Of a stretch of 64,000 bases of DNA, positions 46,737-58,800 are shown in pieces. Origin of the DNA: Tupaia tana (taxonomy: Eukaryota > Chordata > Mammalia > Scandentia > Tupaiidae); the NCBI GenBank assembly GCA_026018925.1, contig JAKSZU010000164.1:62001-126000 (forward strand), given 5' to 3'. The position numbers were made by a program, and so were the translations under genes. Under the pieces are notes generated by a model. That model had not been told where the DNA came from. It did not search any database and worked only from the letters and a program-made list of their open reading frames with translations. Positions within the stretch are counted from its first letter, which is position 1; each line of letters starts with the position of its first letter.

Positions 46737-47677
46737 GCAAAGCTAGTGTGGTAGCGAGCCCCTCTGGCCTTCTATCCCTGTCTCTGTGTCTCTGAGATCT
46801 CTATCTCTCTCTGCTCCTGTCTCATCATTTTTTTTGGTAATTTTTCCTTTTTACGATTTTTTTAAAGGTAGAATTTCTCTCTGGCTCTCAGCTCCATCTT
46901 TTGTTTTGTTAATAAGCCCTTCTGCTCCTTTCTCCCAGGCAGGAGAGTTGAGCCATTCTCCGAGAAGATTCCACATGGATACTGGGAACTAGATATTTCA
47001 GGACACAAGCGAAATGAAGATTTTCTACTCATAATTCAGCCTCCAGCAAGCAAAGCTAGTGTGGTAGGGAGCCCCTCTGGCCTTCTGTCCCTGTCTCTGT
47101 GTCTCTGAGTTCTCTGTCTCTCCCTGCTCCAGTCTCCTCATTTTTTTTTGGTAATTTTTCCTTTTTACGATTTTTTTAAAGGTAGAATTTCTCTCTGGCT
47201 CTCAGCTCCATCTTTTGTTTTGTTAATAAGCCCTTCTGCTCCTTTCTCCCAGGCAGGAGAGTTGAGCCATTCTCTGAGAAGATTCCACATGGATACTGGG
47301 AACTAGATATTTCAGGGCACAGGCGAAATGAAGATTTTCTACTCATAATTCAGCCTCCAGCAAGCAAAGCTAGTGTGGTAGGGATCCCCTCTGGCCTTCT
47401 ATCCCTGTCTCTGTGTCTCTGAGTTCTCTGTCTCTCTCTGCTCCTGTCTCCTCATTTTATTTTCATAATTTTTCCTTTTTAAGATTTTTTGAAAGGTAGA
47501 ATTTCTCTCTGGCTCTCAGCTCCATCTATTGTTTTGTTAATAAGCCCTTCTGCTCCTTTCTCCCAGTCAGGAGTGTTGAGCCATTCCCTGAGAAGTTTCC
47601 ACATGGATACTGGGAACTAGATATTTCAGGGCACAGGCGAAATGAAGATTTTCTACTCATAATTCAGCCTCCAGCAA

Positions 47678-50600
47678 GCAAAGCTAGTGTGGTAGGGAGC
47701 CCCTCTGGCCTTCTATCCCTGTCTCTGTGTCTCTGAGGTCTCTGTCTCTCTCTGCTCCTGTCTCCTCATTTTTTTTGGTAATTTTTCCTTTTTACGATTT
47801 TTTTAAATGTAGAATTTCTCTGTGTCTCTCATCTCCATCTTTTGTTTTGTTAATAAGCTCTTCTGCTCATTTCTCCCAGGCAGGAGAGTTGAGCCATTCT
47901 CTGAGAAGATTCCACATGGATACTGGGAAATAGATATTTCAGGGCACAGGCGAAATGAAGATTTTCTACTCATAATTCAGCCTCCAGCAAGCAAAGCTAG
48001 TGTGGTAGGGAGCCCCCCTGGCCTTCTATCACTGTCTCTGTGTCTCTGAGGTCTCTGTCTCTCTCTGCTCCTTTCTCCTCATTTTTTTGGTAATTTTTTC
48101 ATTTTTACGATTTTTTTAAAGGTAGAATTTCTCTCTGGCTCTCAGCTCCATCTTTTGTTTTGTTAATAAGCCCTTCTGCTCCTTTCTCCGAGGCAGGAGA
48201 GTTGAGCCATTCTCTGAGAAGATTCCACATGGATACTGGGAACTAGATATTTCAGGGCACAGGCGAAATGAAGATTTTCTACTCATAATTCAGCCTCCAG
48301 CAAGCAAAGCTAGTGTGGTAGGGAGCCCCTCTGGCCTTCTATCCCTGTCTCTGTGTCTCTGAGGTCTCTGTCTCTCTCTGCTCCTGTCTCCTCATTATTT
48401 ATTTTTAAATTTTACTTTTTGCGGTTTTTTTAAAGGTAGAATTTCTCTCTGGCTCTCAGCTCCATCTTTTGTTTTGTTAATAAGCCCTTCTGCTCCTTTC
48501 TGCCAGGCAGGAGAGTTGAGCGATTCTCTGAGAAGATTCCACATGGATACTGGGAACTAGATATTTCAGGGCACCGGCGAAATGAAGATTATCTACCCAT
48601 AATTCAGCCTCCAGCAAGCAAAGCTAGTGTGATTGGGAGCCCCTCTCGCCTTCTATCCCTGTCTCTGTGTCTCTGAGGTCTCTGTATCTCTCTGCTCCTG
48701 TCTCCTCATTTTTTTTGGTAATTTTTCCTTTTTACGATTTTTTTAAAGGTAGAATTTCTCTCTGGCTCTCAGCTCCATATTTTGTTTTGTTAATAAGCCC
48801 TTCTGCTCCTTTCTCCCAGTCAGGAGAGTTGAGCCATTCTCTGAGAAGATTCCACATGCATACTGGGAACTAGATATTTCAGGGCACAGGCAAAATGAAG
48901 ATTTTCTACTCATAATTCAGCCTCCAGCAAGCAAAGCTAGTGTGGTAAGGAGCCCCTCTGGTCTTCTATCCCTGTCTCTGTGTCTCTGAGTTCTCTGTAT
49001 ATATCTGCTCCTGTCTCCTCATTTTTTTTTGGTAATTTTTCCTTTTTACGATTTTTTTAAAGGTAGAGTTTCTCTCTGGCTCTCAGCTCCATCTTTTGTT
49101 TTGTTAATAAGCCCTTCTGCTCATTTCTCCCAGGCAGGAGAGATGAGCCATTCTCTGAGATGATTCCACATGGATACTGGGAAATAGATATTTCAGGGCA
49201 CAGGCGAAATGAAGATTTTCTACTCATAATTCAGCCTCCAGCAAGCAAAGCTAGTGTGGTAGGGAGCCCCTCTGGCCTTCTATCCCTGTCTCTGTGTCTC
49301 TGAGGTCTCTGTCTCTCTCTGCTCCAGTCTCCTCATTTTTTGTTGGTAAGTTTTCCTTTTTACGATTTTTTTAAAGGTAGAATTTCTCTCTGGCTCTCAG
49401 CTCCATCTTTTGTTTGGTTAATAAGCCCTTCTGCTCCTATCTCCCAGGCACGACAGTTGAGCCATTCTCTGAGAAGATTCCACATGGATACTGGGAACTA
49501 GATATTTCAGGGCACAGGCGAAATGAAGATTTTCTTCTCATAATTCAGCCTCCAGTAAGCAAAGCTAGTTTGGTAGGGAGCCCCTCTGGCCTTCTGTCCC
49601 TGTCTCTGTGTCTCTGAGGTCTCTCTCTCTGCTCCTGTCTCCTCATATTTTTTGGTAATTTTTCCTTTTTACGATTTTTTTAAAGGTAGAATTTCTCTCT
49701 GGCTCTCAGCTCCATCTTTTGTTTTGTTAATAAGCCCTTCTGCTCCTTTCTCCCAGGCAGGAGAGTTGAGCCATTCTCTGAGAAGTTTCCACATGGATAC
49801 TGGGAACTAGATACTTCACGGCACAGGCGAAATGAAGATTTTCTACTCATAATTCAGCCTCCAGCAAGCAAAGCTAGTGTGGTAGGGAGCCCCTCTGGGC
49901 TTCTATCCCTGTCTCTGTGTCTCTGAGGTCTCTGTCTCTCTCTGCTCCTGTCTCCTAATTTTTTTTGGTAATTTTTCCTTTTTACGATTTTTTTAAAGGT
50001 AGAATTTCTCTCTGGCTCTCACTCCATGTTTTGTTTTGTTAATAAGCCCTTCTGCTCCTTTCTCCGAGGAAGGAGAGTTGAGCCATTCTCTGAGAAGGTT
50101 CCACATGGATACTGGGAACTAGATATTTCAGGGCACAGGCGAAATGAAGATTTTCTACTCATAATTCAGCCTCCAGCAAGCAAAGCTAGTGTGGTAGCGA
50201 GCCCCTCTGGCCTTCTATCCCTGTCTCTGTGTCTCTGAGATCTCTATCTCTCTCTGCTCCTGTCTCATCATTTTTCTTGGTAATTTTTCCTTTTTACGAT
50301 TTTTTTAAAGGTAGAATTTCTCTCTGGCTCTCAGCTCCATCTTTTGTTTTGTTAATAAGCCCTTCTGCTCCTTTCTCCCAGGCAGGAGAGTTGAGCCATT
50401 CTCCGAGAAGATTCCACATGGATACTGGGAACTAGATATTTCAGGACACAAGCGAAATGAAGATTTTCTACTCATAATTCAGCCTCCAGCAAGCAAAGCT
50501 AGTGGGGTAGGGAGCCCCTCTGGCCTTCTGTCCCTGTCTCTGTGTCTCTGAGTTCTCTGTCTCTCCCTGCTCCAGTCTCCTCATTTTTTTTGGTAATTTT

Positions 50601-53600
50601 TCCTTTTTACGATTTTTTTAAAGGTAGAATTTCTCTCTGGCTCTCAGCTCCATCTTTTGTTTTGTTAATAAGCCCTTCTGCTCCTTTCTCCCAGGCAGGA
50701 GAGTTGAGCCATTCTCCGAGAAGATTCCACATGGATACTGGGAACTAGATATTTCAGGGCACAGGCGAAATGAAGATTTTCTACTCATAATTCAGCCTCC
50801 AGCAAGCAAAGCTAGTGTGGTAGGGAGCCCCTCTGGCCTTCTGTCCCTGTCTCTGTGTCTCTGAGTTCTCTGTCTCTCTCTGCTCCAGTCTCCTCATTTT
50901 TTTTTTGGTAATTTTTCCTTTTTACGATTTTTTTAAAGGTAGAATTTCTCTCTGGCTCTCAGCTCCATCTTTTGTTTTGTTAATAAGCCCTTCTGCTCCT
51001 TTCTCCCAGGCAGGAGAGTTGAGCCATTCTCTGAGAAGTTTCCACATGGATACTGGGAACAAGATACTTCAGGGCACAGGCGAAATGAAGATTTTCTACT
51101 CATAATTCAGCCTCCAGCAAGCAAAGCTAGTGTGGTAGGGAGCCCCTCTGGCCTTCTATCCCTGTCTCTGTGTCTCTGAGGTCTCTGTCTCTCTCTGCTC
51201 CTGTCTCCTAATTTTTTTTGGTAATTTTTCCTTTTTATGATTTTTTTAAAGGTAGAATTTCTCTCTGGCTCTCACTCCATGTTTTGTTTTGTTAATAAGC
51301 CCTTCTGCTCCTTTCTCCGAGGCAGGAGAGTTGAGCCATTCTCTGAGAAGGTTCCACATGGATACTGGGAACTAGATATTTCAGGGCACAGGCAAAATGA
51401 AGATTTTCTACTCATAATTCAGCCTCCAGCAAGCAAAGCTAGTGTGGTAGCGAGCCCCTCTGGCCTTCTATCCCTGTCTCTGTGTCTCTGAGATCTCTAT
51501 CTCTCTCTGCTCCTGTCTCATCATTTTTTTTGGTAATTTTTCCTTTTTACGATTTTTTTAAAGGTAGAATTTCTCTCTGGCTCTCAGCTCCATCTTTTGT
51601 TTTGTTAATAAGCCCTTCTGCTCCTTTCTCCCAGGCAGGAGAGTTGAGCCATTCTCCGAGAAGATTCCACATGGATACTGGGAACTAGATATTTCAGGGC
51701 ACAGGCGAAATGAAGATTTTCTACTCATAATTCAGCCTCCAGCAAGCAAAGCTAGTGTGGTAGGGAGCCCCTCTGGCCTTCTGTCCCTGTCTCTGTGTCT
51801 CTGAGGTCTCTGTCTCTCTCTGCTCCAGTCTCCTCATTTTTTTTTGGTAATTTTTCCTTTTTACGATTTTTTTAAAGGTAGAATTTCTCTCTGGCTCTCA
51901 GCTCCATCTTTTGTTTTGTTAATAAGCCCTTCTGCTCCTTTCTCCCAGGCAGGAGAGTTGAGCCATTCTCTGAGAAGTTTCCACATGGATACTGGGAACT
52001 AGATATTTCAGGGCACAGGCGAAATGAAGATTTTCTACTCATAATTCAGCCTCCAGCAAGCAAAGCTAGTGTGGTAGGGAGCCCCTCTGGCCTTCTATCC
52101 CTGTCTCTGTGTCTCTGAGGTCTCTGTCTCTCTCTGCTCCTGTCTCCTAATATTTTTGGTAATTTTTCCTTTTTACGATTTTTTTAAAGGTAGAATTACT
52201 CTCTGGCTCTCACTCCATGTTTTGTTTTGTTAATAAGCCCTTCTGCTCCTTTCTCCCAGGCAGGAGAGTTGAGCCATTCTCTGAGAAGATTCCACATGGA
52301 TACTGGGAACTATATATTTCAGGGCACAGGCGAAATGAAGTTTTTCTACTCATAATTCAGCCTACAGCAAGCAAAGCTAGTGTGGTAGCGAGCCCCTCTG
52401 GCCTTCTATCCCTGTCTCTGTGTCTCTGAGATCTCTACCTCTCTTTGCTCCTGTCTCATCATTTTTTTTGGTAATTTTTCCTTTTTACGATTTTTTTAAA
52501 GGTAGAATTTCTCTCTGGCTCTCAGCTCCATCTTTTGTTTTGTTAATAAGCCCTTCTGCTCCTTTCTCCCAGGCAGGAGAGTTGAGCCATTCTCTGAGAT
52601 GATTCCACATGGATACTGGGAACTAGATATTTCAGGGCACAGGCGAAATGAAGATTTTCTACTCATAATTCAGCCTCCAGCAAGCAAAGCTAGTGTGGTA
52701 GGGAGCCCCCTTGGCCTTCTATCACTGTCTCTGTTTATCTGAGGTCTCTGTCTCTCTCTGCTCCTTTCTCCTCATTTTTTTTTTCGGTAATTTTTTCCTT
52801 TTTACGATTTTTTTAAAGGTAGAATTTCTCTCTGGCTCTCAGCTCCATCTTTTGTTTTGTTAATAAGCCCTTCTGCTCCTTTCTCCCAGGCAGGAGAGTT
52901 GAGCCATTCTCTGAGAAGATTCCACATGGATACTGGGAACTAGATATTTCAGGGCACATGCGAAATGAAGATTTTCTACTCATAATTCAGCCTCCAGCAA
53001 GCAAAGCTAGTGTGGTAGGGAGCCCCTCTGGCCTTCTATCCCTGTCTCTGTGTCTCTGAGGTCTCTGTCTCTCTCTGCTCCAGTCTCCTCATTTTTTGTT
53101 GGTAAGTTTTCCTTTTTACGATTTTTTTAAAGGTAGAATTTCTCTCTGGCTCTCAGCTCCATCTTTTGTTTGGTTAATAAGCCCTTCTGCTCCTATCTCC
53201 CAGGCAGGACAGTTGAGCCATTCTCTGAGAAGTTTCCACATGGATACTGGGAACTAGATATTTCAGGGCACAGGCGAAATGAAGATTTTCTTCTCATAAT
53301 TCAGCCTCCAGTAAGCAAAGCTAGTTTGGTAGGGAGCCCCTCTGGCCTTCTGTCCCTGTCTCTGTGTCTCTGAGGTCTCTGTCTCTCTCTGCTCCTGTCT
53401 CCTCATTTTTTTTTGGTAATTTTTCCTTTTTACGATTTTTTTAAAGGTAGAATTTCTCTCTGGCTCTCAGCTCCATCTTTTGTTTTGTTAATAAGCCCTT
53501 CTGCTCCTTTCTCCCCAGGCAGGAGAGTTGAGCCATTCTCTGAGAAGTTTCCACATGGATACTGGGAACTAGATACTTCAGGGCACAGGCGAAATGAAGA

Positions 53601-55195
53601 TTTTCTACTCATAATTCAGCCTCCAGCAAGCAAAGCTAGTGTGGTAGGTTGCCCCTCTGGCCTTCTATCCCTGTCTCTGTGTCTCTGAGGTCTCTGTCTC
53701 TCTCTGCTCCAGTCTCCTAATTTTTTTTGGTAATTTTTCCTTTTTACGATTTTTTTAAAGGTAGAATTTCTCTCTGGCTCTCACTCCATGTTTTGTTTTG
53801 TTAATAAGCCCTTCTGCTCCTTTCTCCGAGGCAGGAGAGTTGAGCCATTCTCTGAGAAGGTTCCACATGGATACTGGGAACTAGATATTTCAGGGCACAG
53901 GCGAAATGAAGATTTTCTACTCATAATTCAGCCTCCAGCAAGCAAAGCTAGTGTGGTAGGGATCCCCTCTGGCCTTCTATCCCTGTCTCTGTGTCTCTGA
54001 GTTCTCTGTCTCTCTCTGCTCCTGTCTCCTCATTTTATTTTCGTAATTTTTCCTTTTTAAGATTTTTTGAAAGGTAGAATTTCTCTCTGGCTCTCAGCCC
54101 ATCTATTGTTTTGTTAATAAGCCCTTCTGCTCCTTTCTCCCAGTCAGGAGTGTTGAGCCATTCCCTGAGAAGTTTCCACATGGATACTGGGAACTAGATA
54201 TTTCAGGGCACAGGCGAAATGAAGATTTTCTACTCATAATTCAGCCTCCAGCAAGCAAAGCTAGTGTGGTAGCGAGCCCCTCTGGCCTTCTATCCCTGTC
54301 TCTGTGTCTCTGAGATCTCTATCTCTCTCTGCTCCTGTCTCATCATTTTTTTTGGTAATTTTTCCTTTTTACGATTTTTTTAAAGGTAGAATTTCTCTCT
54401 GGCTCTCAGCTCCATCTTTTGTTTTGTTAATAAGCCCTTCTGCTCCTTTCTCCCAGGCAGGAGAGTTGAGCCATTCTCCGAGAAGATTCCACATGGATAC
54501 TGGGAACTAGATATTTCAGGACACAAGCGAAATGAAGATTTTCTACTCATAATTCAGCCTCCAGCAAGCAAAGCTAGTGTGGTAGGGAGCCCCTCTGGCC
54601 TTCTGTCCCTGTCTCTGTGTCTCTGAGTTCTCTGTCTCTCCCTGCTCCAGTCTCCTCATTTTTTTTTGGTAATTTTTCCTTTTTACGATTTTTTTAAAGG
54701 TAGAATTTCTCTCTGGCTCTCAGCTCCATCTTTTGTTTTGTTAATAAGCCCTTCTGCTCCTTTCTCCCAGGCAGGAGAGTTGAGCCATTCTCTGAGAAGA
54801 TTCCACATGGATACTGGGAACTAGATATTTCAGGGCACAGGCGAAATGAAGATTTTCTACTCATAATTCAGCCTCCAGCAAGCAAAGCTAGTGTGGTAGG
54901 GATCCCCTCTGGCCTTCTATCCCTGTCTCTGTGTCTCTGAGTTCTCTGTCTCTCTCTGCTCCTGTCTCCTCATTTTATTTTCGTAATTTTTCATTTTTAA
55001 GATTTTTTGAAAGGTAGAATTTCTCTCTGGCTCTCAGCTCCATCTATTGTTTTGTTAATAAGCCCTTCTGCTCCTTTCTCCCAGTCAGGAGTGTTGAGCC
55101 ATTCCCTGAGAAGTTTCCACATGGATACTGGGAACTAGATATTTCAGGGCACAGGCGAAATGAAGATTTTCTACTCATAATTCAGCCTCCAGCAA
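47678..55195 (+). repeat. 24-monomer HOR, copy 2 (~7.52 kb)
   Basis: This repeats copy 1 across all 24 monomers, including the 4-bp deletion near 49620 and the TTTTTATGATT variant near 51236. Scattered differences include CTTCACGGCAC near 49815, CCTACAGCAAG near 52363, a 2-bp loss in CTCAGCCCATC near 54096, and GGTAATT here versus GATAATT in copy 1 near 44014. By eye this is the least diverged pair of long units in the window, so probably the most recent amplification. Confidence 0.94.
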
Positions 55196-55819
55196 GCAAA
55201 GCTAGTGTGGTAGGGAGCCCCTCTGGCCTTCTATCACTGTCTCTGTGTCTCTGAGGTCCCTGTCTCTCTCTGCACCTGTCTACTCATTGTTTTTGGTAAT
55301 TTATCTTTTTACGATTTTTTTAAAGGTAGAATTTCTCTCTGGCTCTCAGCTCCATCTTTTGTTCTGTTAATAAGCCCTTCTGCTCCTTTCTCCCAGGCAG
55401 GAGAGTTGAGCCATTCTCTGAGAAGATTCCACATGGATACTGGGAACTAGATATTTCAGGCACAGGCGAAATGAAGATTTTCTACTCATAATTCAGCCTC
55501 CAGCAAGCAATGCTAGAGTGGTAGGGAGCCCCTCTGGCCTTATATCACTGTCTCTGTGTCTCTGAGGTCTCTGTATCTCTCTGCTCCTGTCTCCTCATTT
55601 TTTTTGGTAATTTTTCCTTTTTACGATTTTTTTAAAGGTAGAATTTCTCTCTGGCTCTCAGCTCCATCTTTTGTTTTGTTAATAAGCCCTTCTGCTCCTT
55701 TCTCCCAGGCAGGAGAGTTGAGCCATTCTCTCAGAAGATTCCACATGGATACTGGGAACTAGATATTTCAGGTCACAGGCGAAATGAAGATTTTCTACTC
55801 ATAATTCAGCCTCCAGCAA
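55196..55819 (+). repeat. U-V dimer, copy 2
   Basis: Two monomers (624 bp) carry the same private marks as 35455-36079, including GTCCCTGTC, GCACCTGTCTAC, TTTGTTCTG, GCAATGCTAGAG and TATATCACTG. They sit between the end of 24-mer copy 2 (an M monomer) and the O1 that starts copy 3. No such dimer separates copies 1 and 2. Differences from the first copy include one fewer C in TTTATCTTTTTACG near 55300. Confidence 0.9.
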
Positions 55820-58800
55820 GCAAAGCTAGTGTGGTAGGGAGCCCCTCTGGCCTTCTATCCCTGTCTCTGTGTCTCTGAGGTCTCTGTCTCTCTCTGCTCC
55901 TGTCTCCTCATTTTTTTTGGTAATTTTTCCTTTTTACGATTTTTTTAAAGGTAGAATTTCTCTGTGTCTCTCATCTCCATCTTTTGTTTTGTTAATAAGC
56001 TCTTCTGCTCATTTCTCCCAGGCAGGAGAGTTGAGCCATTCTCTGAGAAGATTCCACATGGATACTGGGAACTAGATATTTCAGGGCACAGGCGAAATGA
56101 AGATTTTCTACTCATAATTCAGCCTCCAGCAAGCAAAGCTAGTGTGGTAGGGAGCCCCCCTGGCCTTCTATCACTGTCTCTGTGTCTCTGAGGTCTCTGT
56201 CTCTCTCTGCTCCTTTCTCCTCATTTTTTTGGTAATTTTTTCATTTTTACGATTTTTTTAAAGGTAGAATTTCTCTCTGGCTCTCAGCTCCATCTTTTGT
56301 TTTGTTAATAAGCCCTTCTGCTCCTTTCTCCGAGGCAGGAGAGTTGAGCCATTCTCTGAGAAGATTCCACATGGATACTGGGAACTAGATATTTCAGGGC
56401 ACAGGCGAAATGAAGATTTTCTACTCATAATTCAGCCTCCAGCAAGCAAAGCTAGTGTGGTAGGGAGCCCCTCTGGCCTTCTATCCCTGTCTCTGTGTCT
56501 CTGAGGTCTCTGTCTCTCTCTGCTCCTGTCTCCTCATTATTTATTTTTAAATTTTACTTTTTGCGGTTTTTTTAAAGGTAGAATTTCTCTCTGGCTCTCA
56601 GCTCCATCTTTTGTTTTGTTAATAAGCCCTTCTGCTCCTTTCTGCCAGGCAGGAGAGTTGAGCGATTCTCTGAGAAGATTCCACATGGATACTGGGAACT
56701 CGATATTTCAGGGCACCGGCGAAATGAAGATTATCTACCCATAATTCAGCCTCCAGCAAGCAAAGCTAGTGTGATTGGGAGCCCCTCTCGCCTTCTATCC
56801 CTGTCTCTGTGTCTCTGAGGTCTCTGTCTCTCTCTGCTCCTGTCTCCTCATTTTTTTGGTAATTTTTCCTTTTTACGATTTTTTTAAAGGTAGAATTTCT
56901 CTCTGGCTCTCAGCTCCATATTTTGTTTTGTTAATAAGCCCTTCTGCTCCTTTCTCCCAGTCAGGAGAGTTGAGCCATTCTCTGAGAAGATTCCACATGG
57001 ATACTGGGAACTTGATATTTCAGGGCACAGGCAAAATGAAGATTTTCTACTCATAATTCAGCCTCCAGCAAGCAAAGCTAGTGTGGTAATGAGCCCCTCT
57101 GGTCTTCTATCCCTGTCTCTGTGTCTCTGAGTTCTCTGTATATATCTGCTCCTGTCTCCTCATTTTTTTTTGGTAATTTTTCCTTTTTACGATTTTTTTA
57201 AAGGTAGAATTTCTCTCTGGCTCTCAGCTCCATCTTTTGTTTTGTTAATAAGCCCTTCTGCTCATTTCTCCCAGGCAGGAGAGATGAGCCATTCTCTGAG
57301 ATGATTCCACATGGATACTGGGAAATAGATATTTCAGGGCACAGGCGAAATGAAGATTTTCTACTCATAATTCAGCCTCCAGCAAGCAAAGCTAGTGTGG
57401 TAGGGAGCCCCTCTGGCCTTCTATCCCTGTCTCTGTGTCTCTGAGGTCTCTGTCTCTCTCTGCTCCAGTCTCCTCATTTTTTGTTGGTAAGTTTTCCTTT
57501 TTACGATTTTTTTAAAGGTAGAATTTCTCTCTGGCTCTCAGCTCCATCTTTTGTTTTGTTAATAAGCCCTTCTGCTCCTATCTCCCAGGCAGGACAGTTG
57601 AGCCATTCTCTGAGAAGATTCCACATGGATACTGGGAACTAGATATTTCAGGGCACAGGCGAAATGAAGATTTTCTTCTCATAATTCAGCCTCCAGTAAG
57701 CAAAGCTAGTTTGGTAGGGAGCCCCTCTGGCCTTCTGTCCCTGTCTCTGTGTCTCTGAGGTCTCTCTCTCTGCTCCTGTCTCCTCATATTTTTTGGTAAT
57801 TTTTCCTTTTTACGATTTTTTTAAAGGTAGAATTTCTCTCTGGCTCTCAGCTCCATCTTTTGTTTTGTTAATAAGCCCTTCTGCTCCTTTCTCCCAGGCA
57901 GGAGAGTTGAGCCATTCTCTGAGAAGTTTCCACATGGATACTGGGAACTAGATACTTCAGGGCACAGGCGAAATGAAGATTTTCTACTCATAATTCAGCC
58001 TCCAGCAAGCAAAGCTAGTGTGGTAGGGAGCCCCTCTGGGCTTCTATCCCTGTCTCTGTGTCTCTGAGGTCTCTGTCTCTCTCTGCTCCTGTCTCCTAAT
58101 TTTTTTTGGTAATTTTTCCTTTTTACGATTTTTTTAAAGGTAGAATTTCTCTCTGGCTCTCACTCCATGTTTTGTTTTGTTAATAAGCCCTTCTGCTCCT
58201 TTCTCCGAGGAAGGAGAGTTGAGCCATTCTCTGAGAAGGTTCCACATGGATACTGGGAACTAGATATTTCAGGGCACAGGCGAAATGAAGATTTTCTACT
58301 CATAATTCAGCCTCCAGCAAGCAAAGCTAGTGTGGTAGCGAGCCCCTCTGGCCTTCGATCCCTGTCTCTGTGTCTCTGAGATCTCTATCTCTCTCTGCTC
58401 CTGTCTCATCATTTTTTTTGGTAATTTTTCCTTTTTACGATTTTTTTAAAGGTAGAATTTCTCTCTGGCTCTCAGCTCCATCTTTTGTTTTGTTAATAAG
58501 CCCTTCTGCTCCTTTCTCCCAGGCAGGAGAGTTGAGCCATTCTCCGAGAAGATTCCACATGGATACTGGGAACTAGATATTTCAGGACACAAGCGAAATG
58601 AAGATTTTCTACTCATAATTCAGCCTCCAGCAAGCAAAGCTAGTGGGGTAGGGAGCCCCTCTGGCCTTCTGTCCCTGTCTCTGTGTCTCTGAGTTCTCTG
58701 TCTCTCCCTGCTCCAGTCTCCTCATTTTTTTTGGTAATTTTTCCTTTTTACGATTTTTTTAAAGGTAGAATTTCTCTCTGGCTCTCAGCTCCATCTTTTG

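Larger units (their letters stand above)
40158..47677 (+). repeat. 24-monomer HOR, copy 1 (~7.52 kb)
   Basis: Order is O1 O2 N H I E R F K P' L F K P F K' J E R F M K P' M. Landmarks pair with copy 2 at +7518 to +7520 bp. Shared private variants include AAATTTTACTTTTTGCGG near 40886, ACATGCATACTGG near 41337, AGGCACGACAG near 41930, a 4-bp deletion giving GAGGTCTCTCTCTCTG near 42100, CTAGTGGGGTAG near 42983, TTTTTATGATT near 43717, AACTATATATTTC near 44792 and CTACCTCTCTTTG near 44919. Confidence 0.94.
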
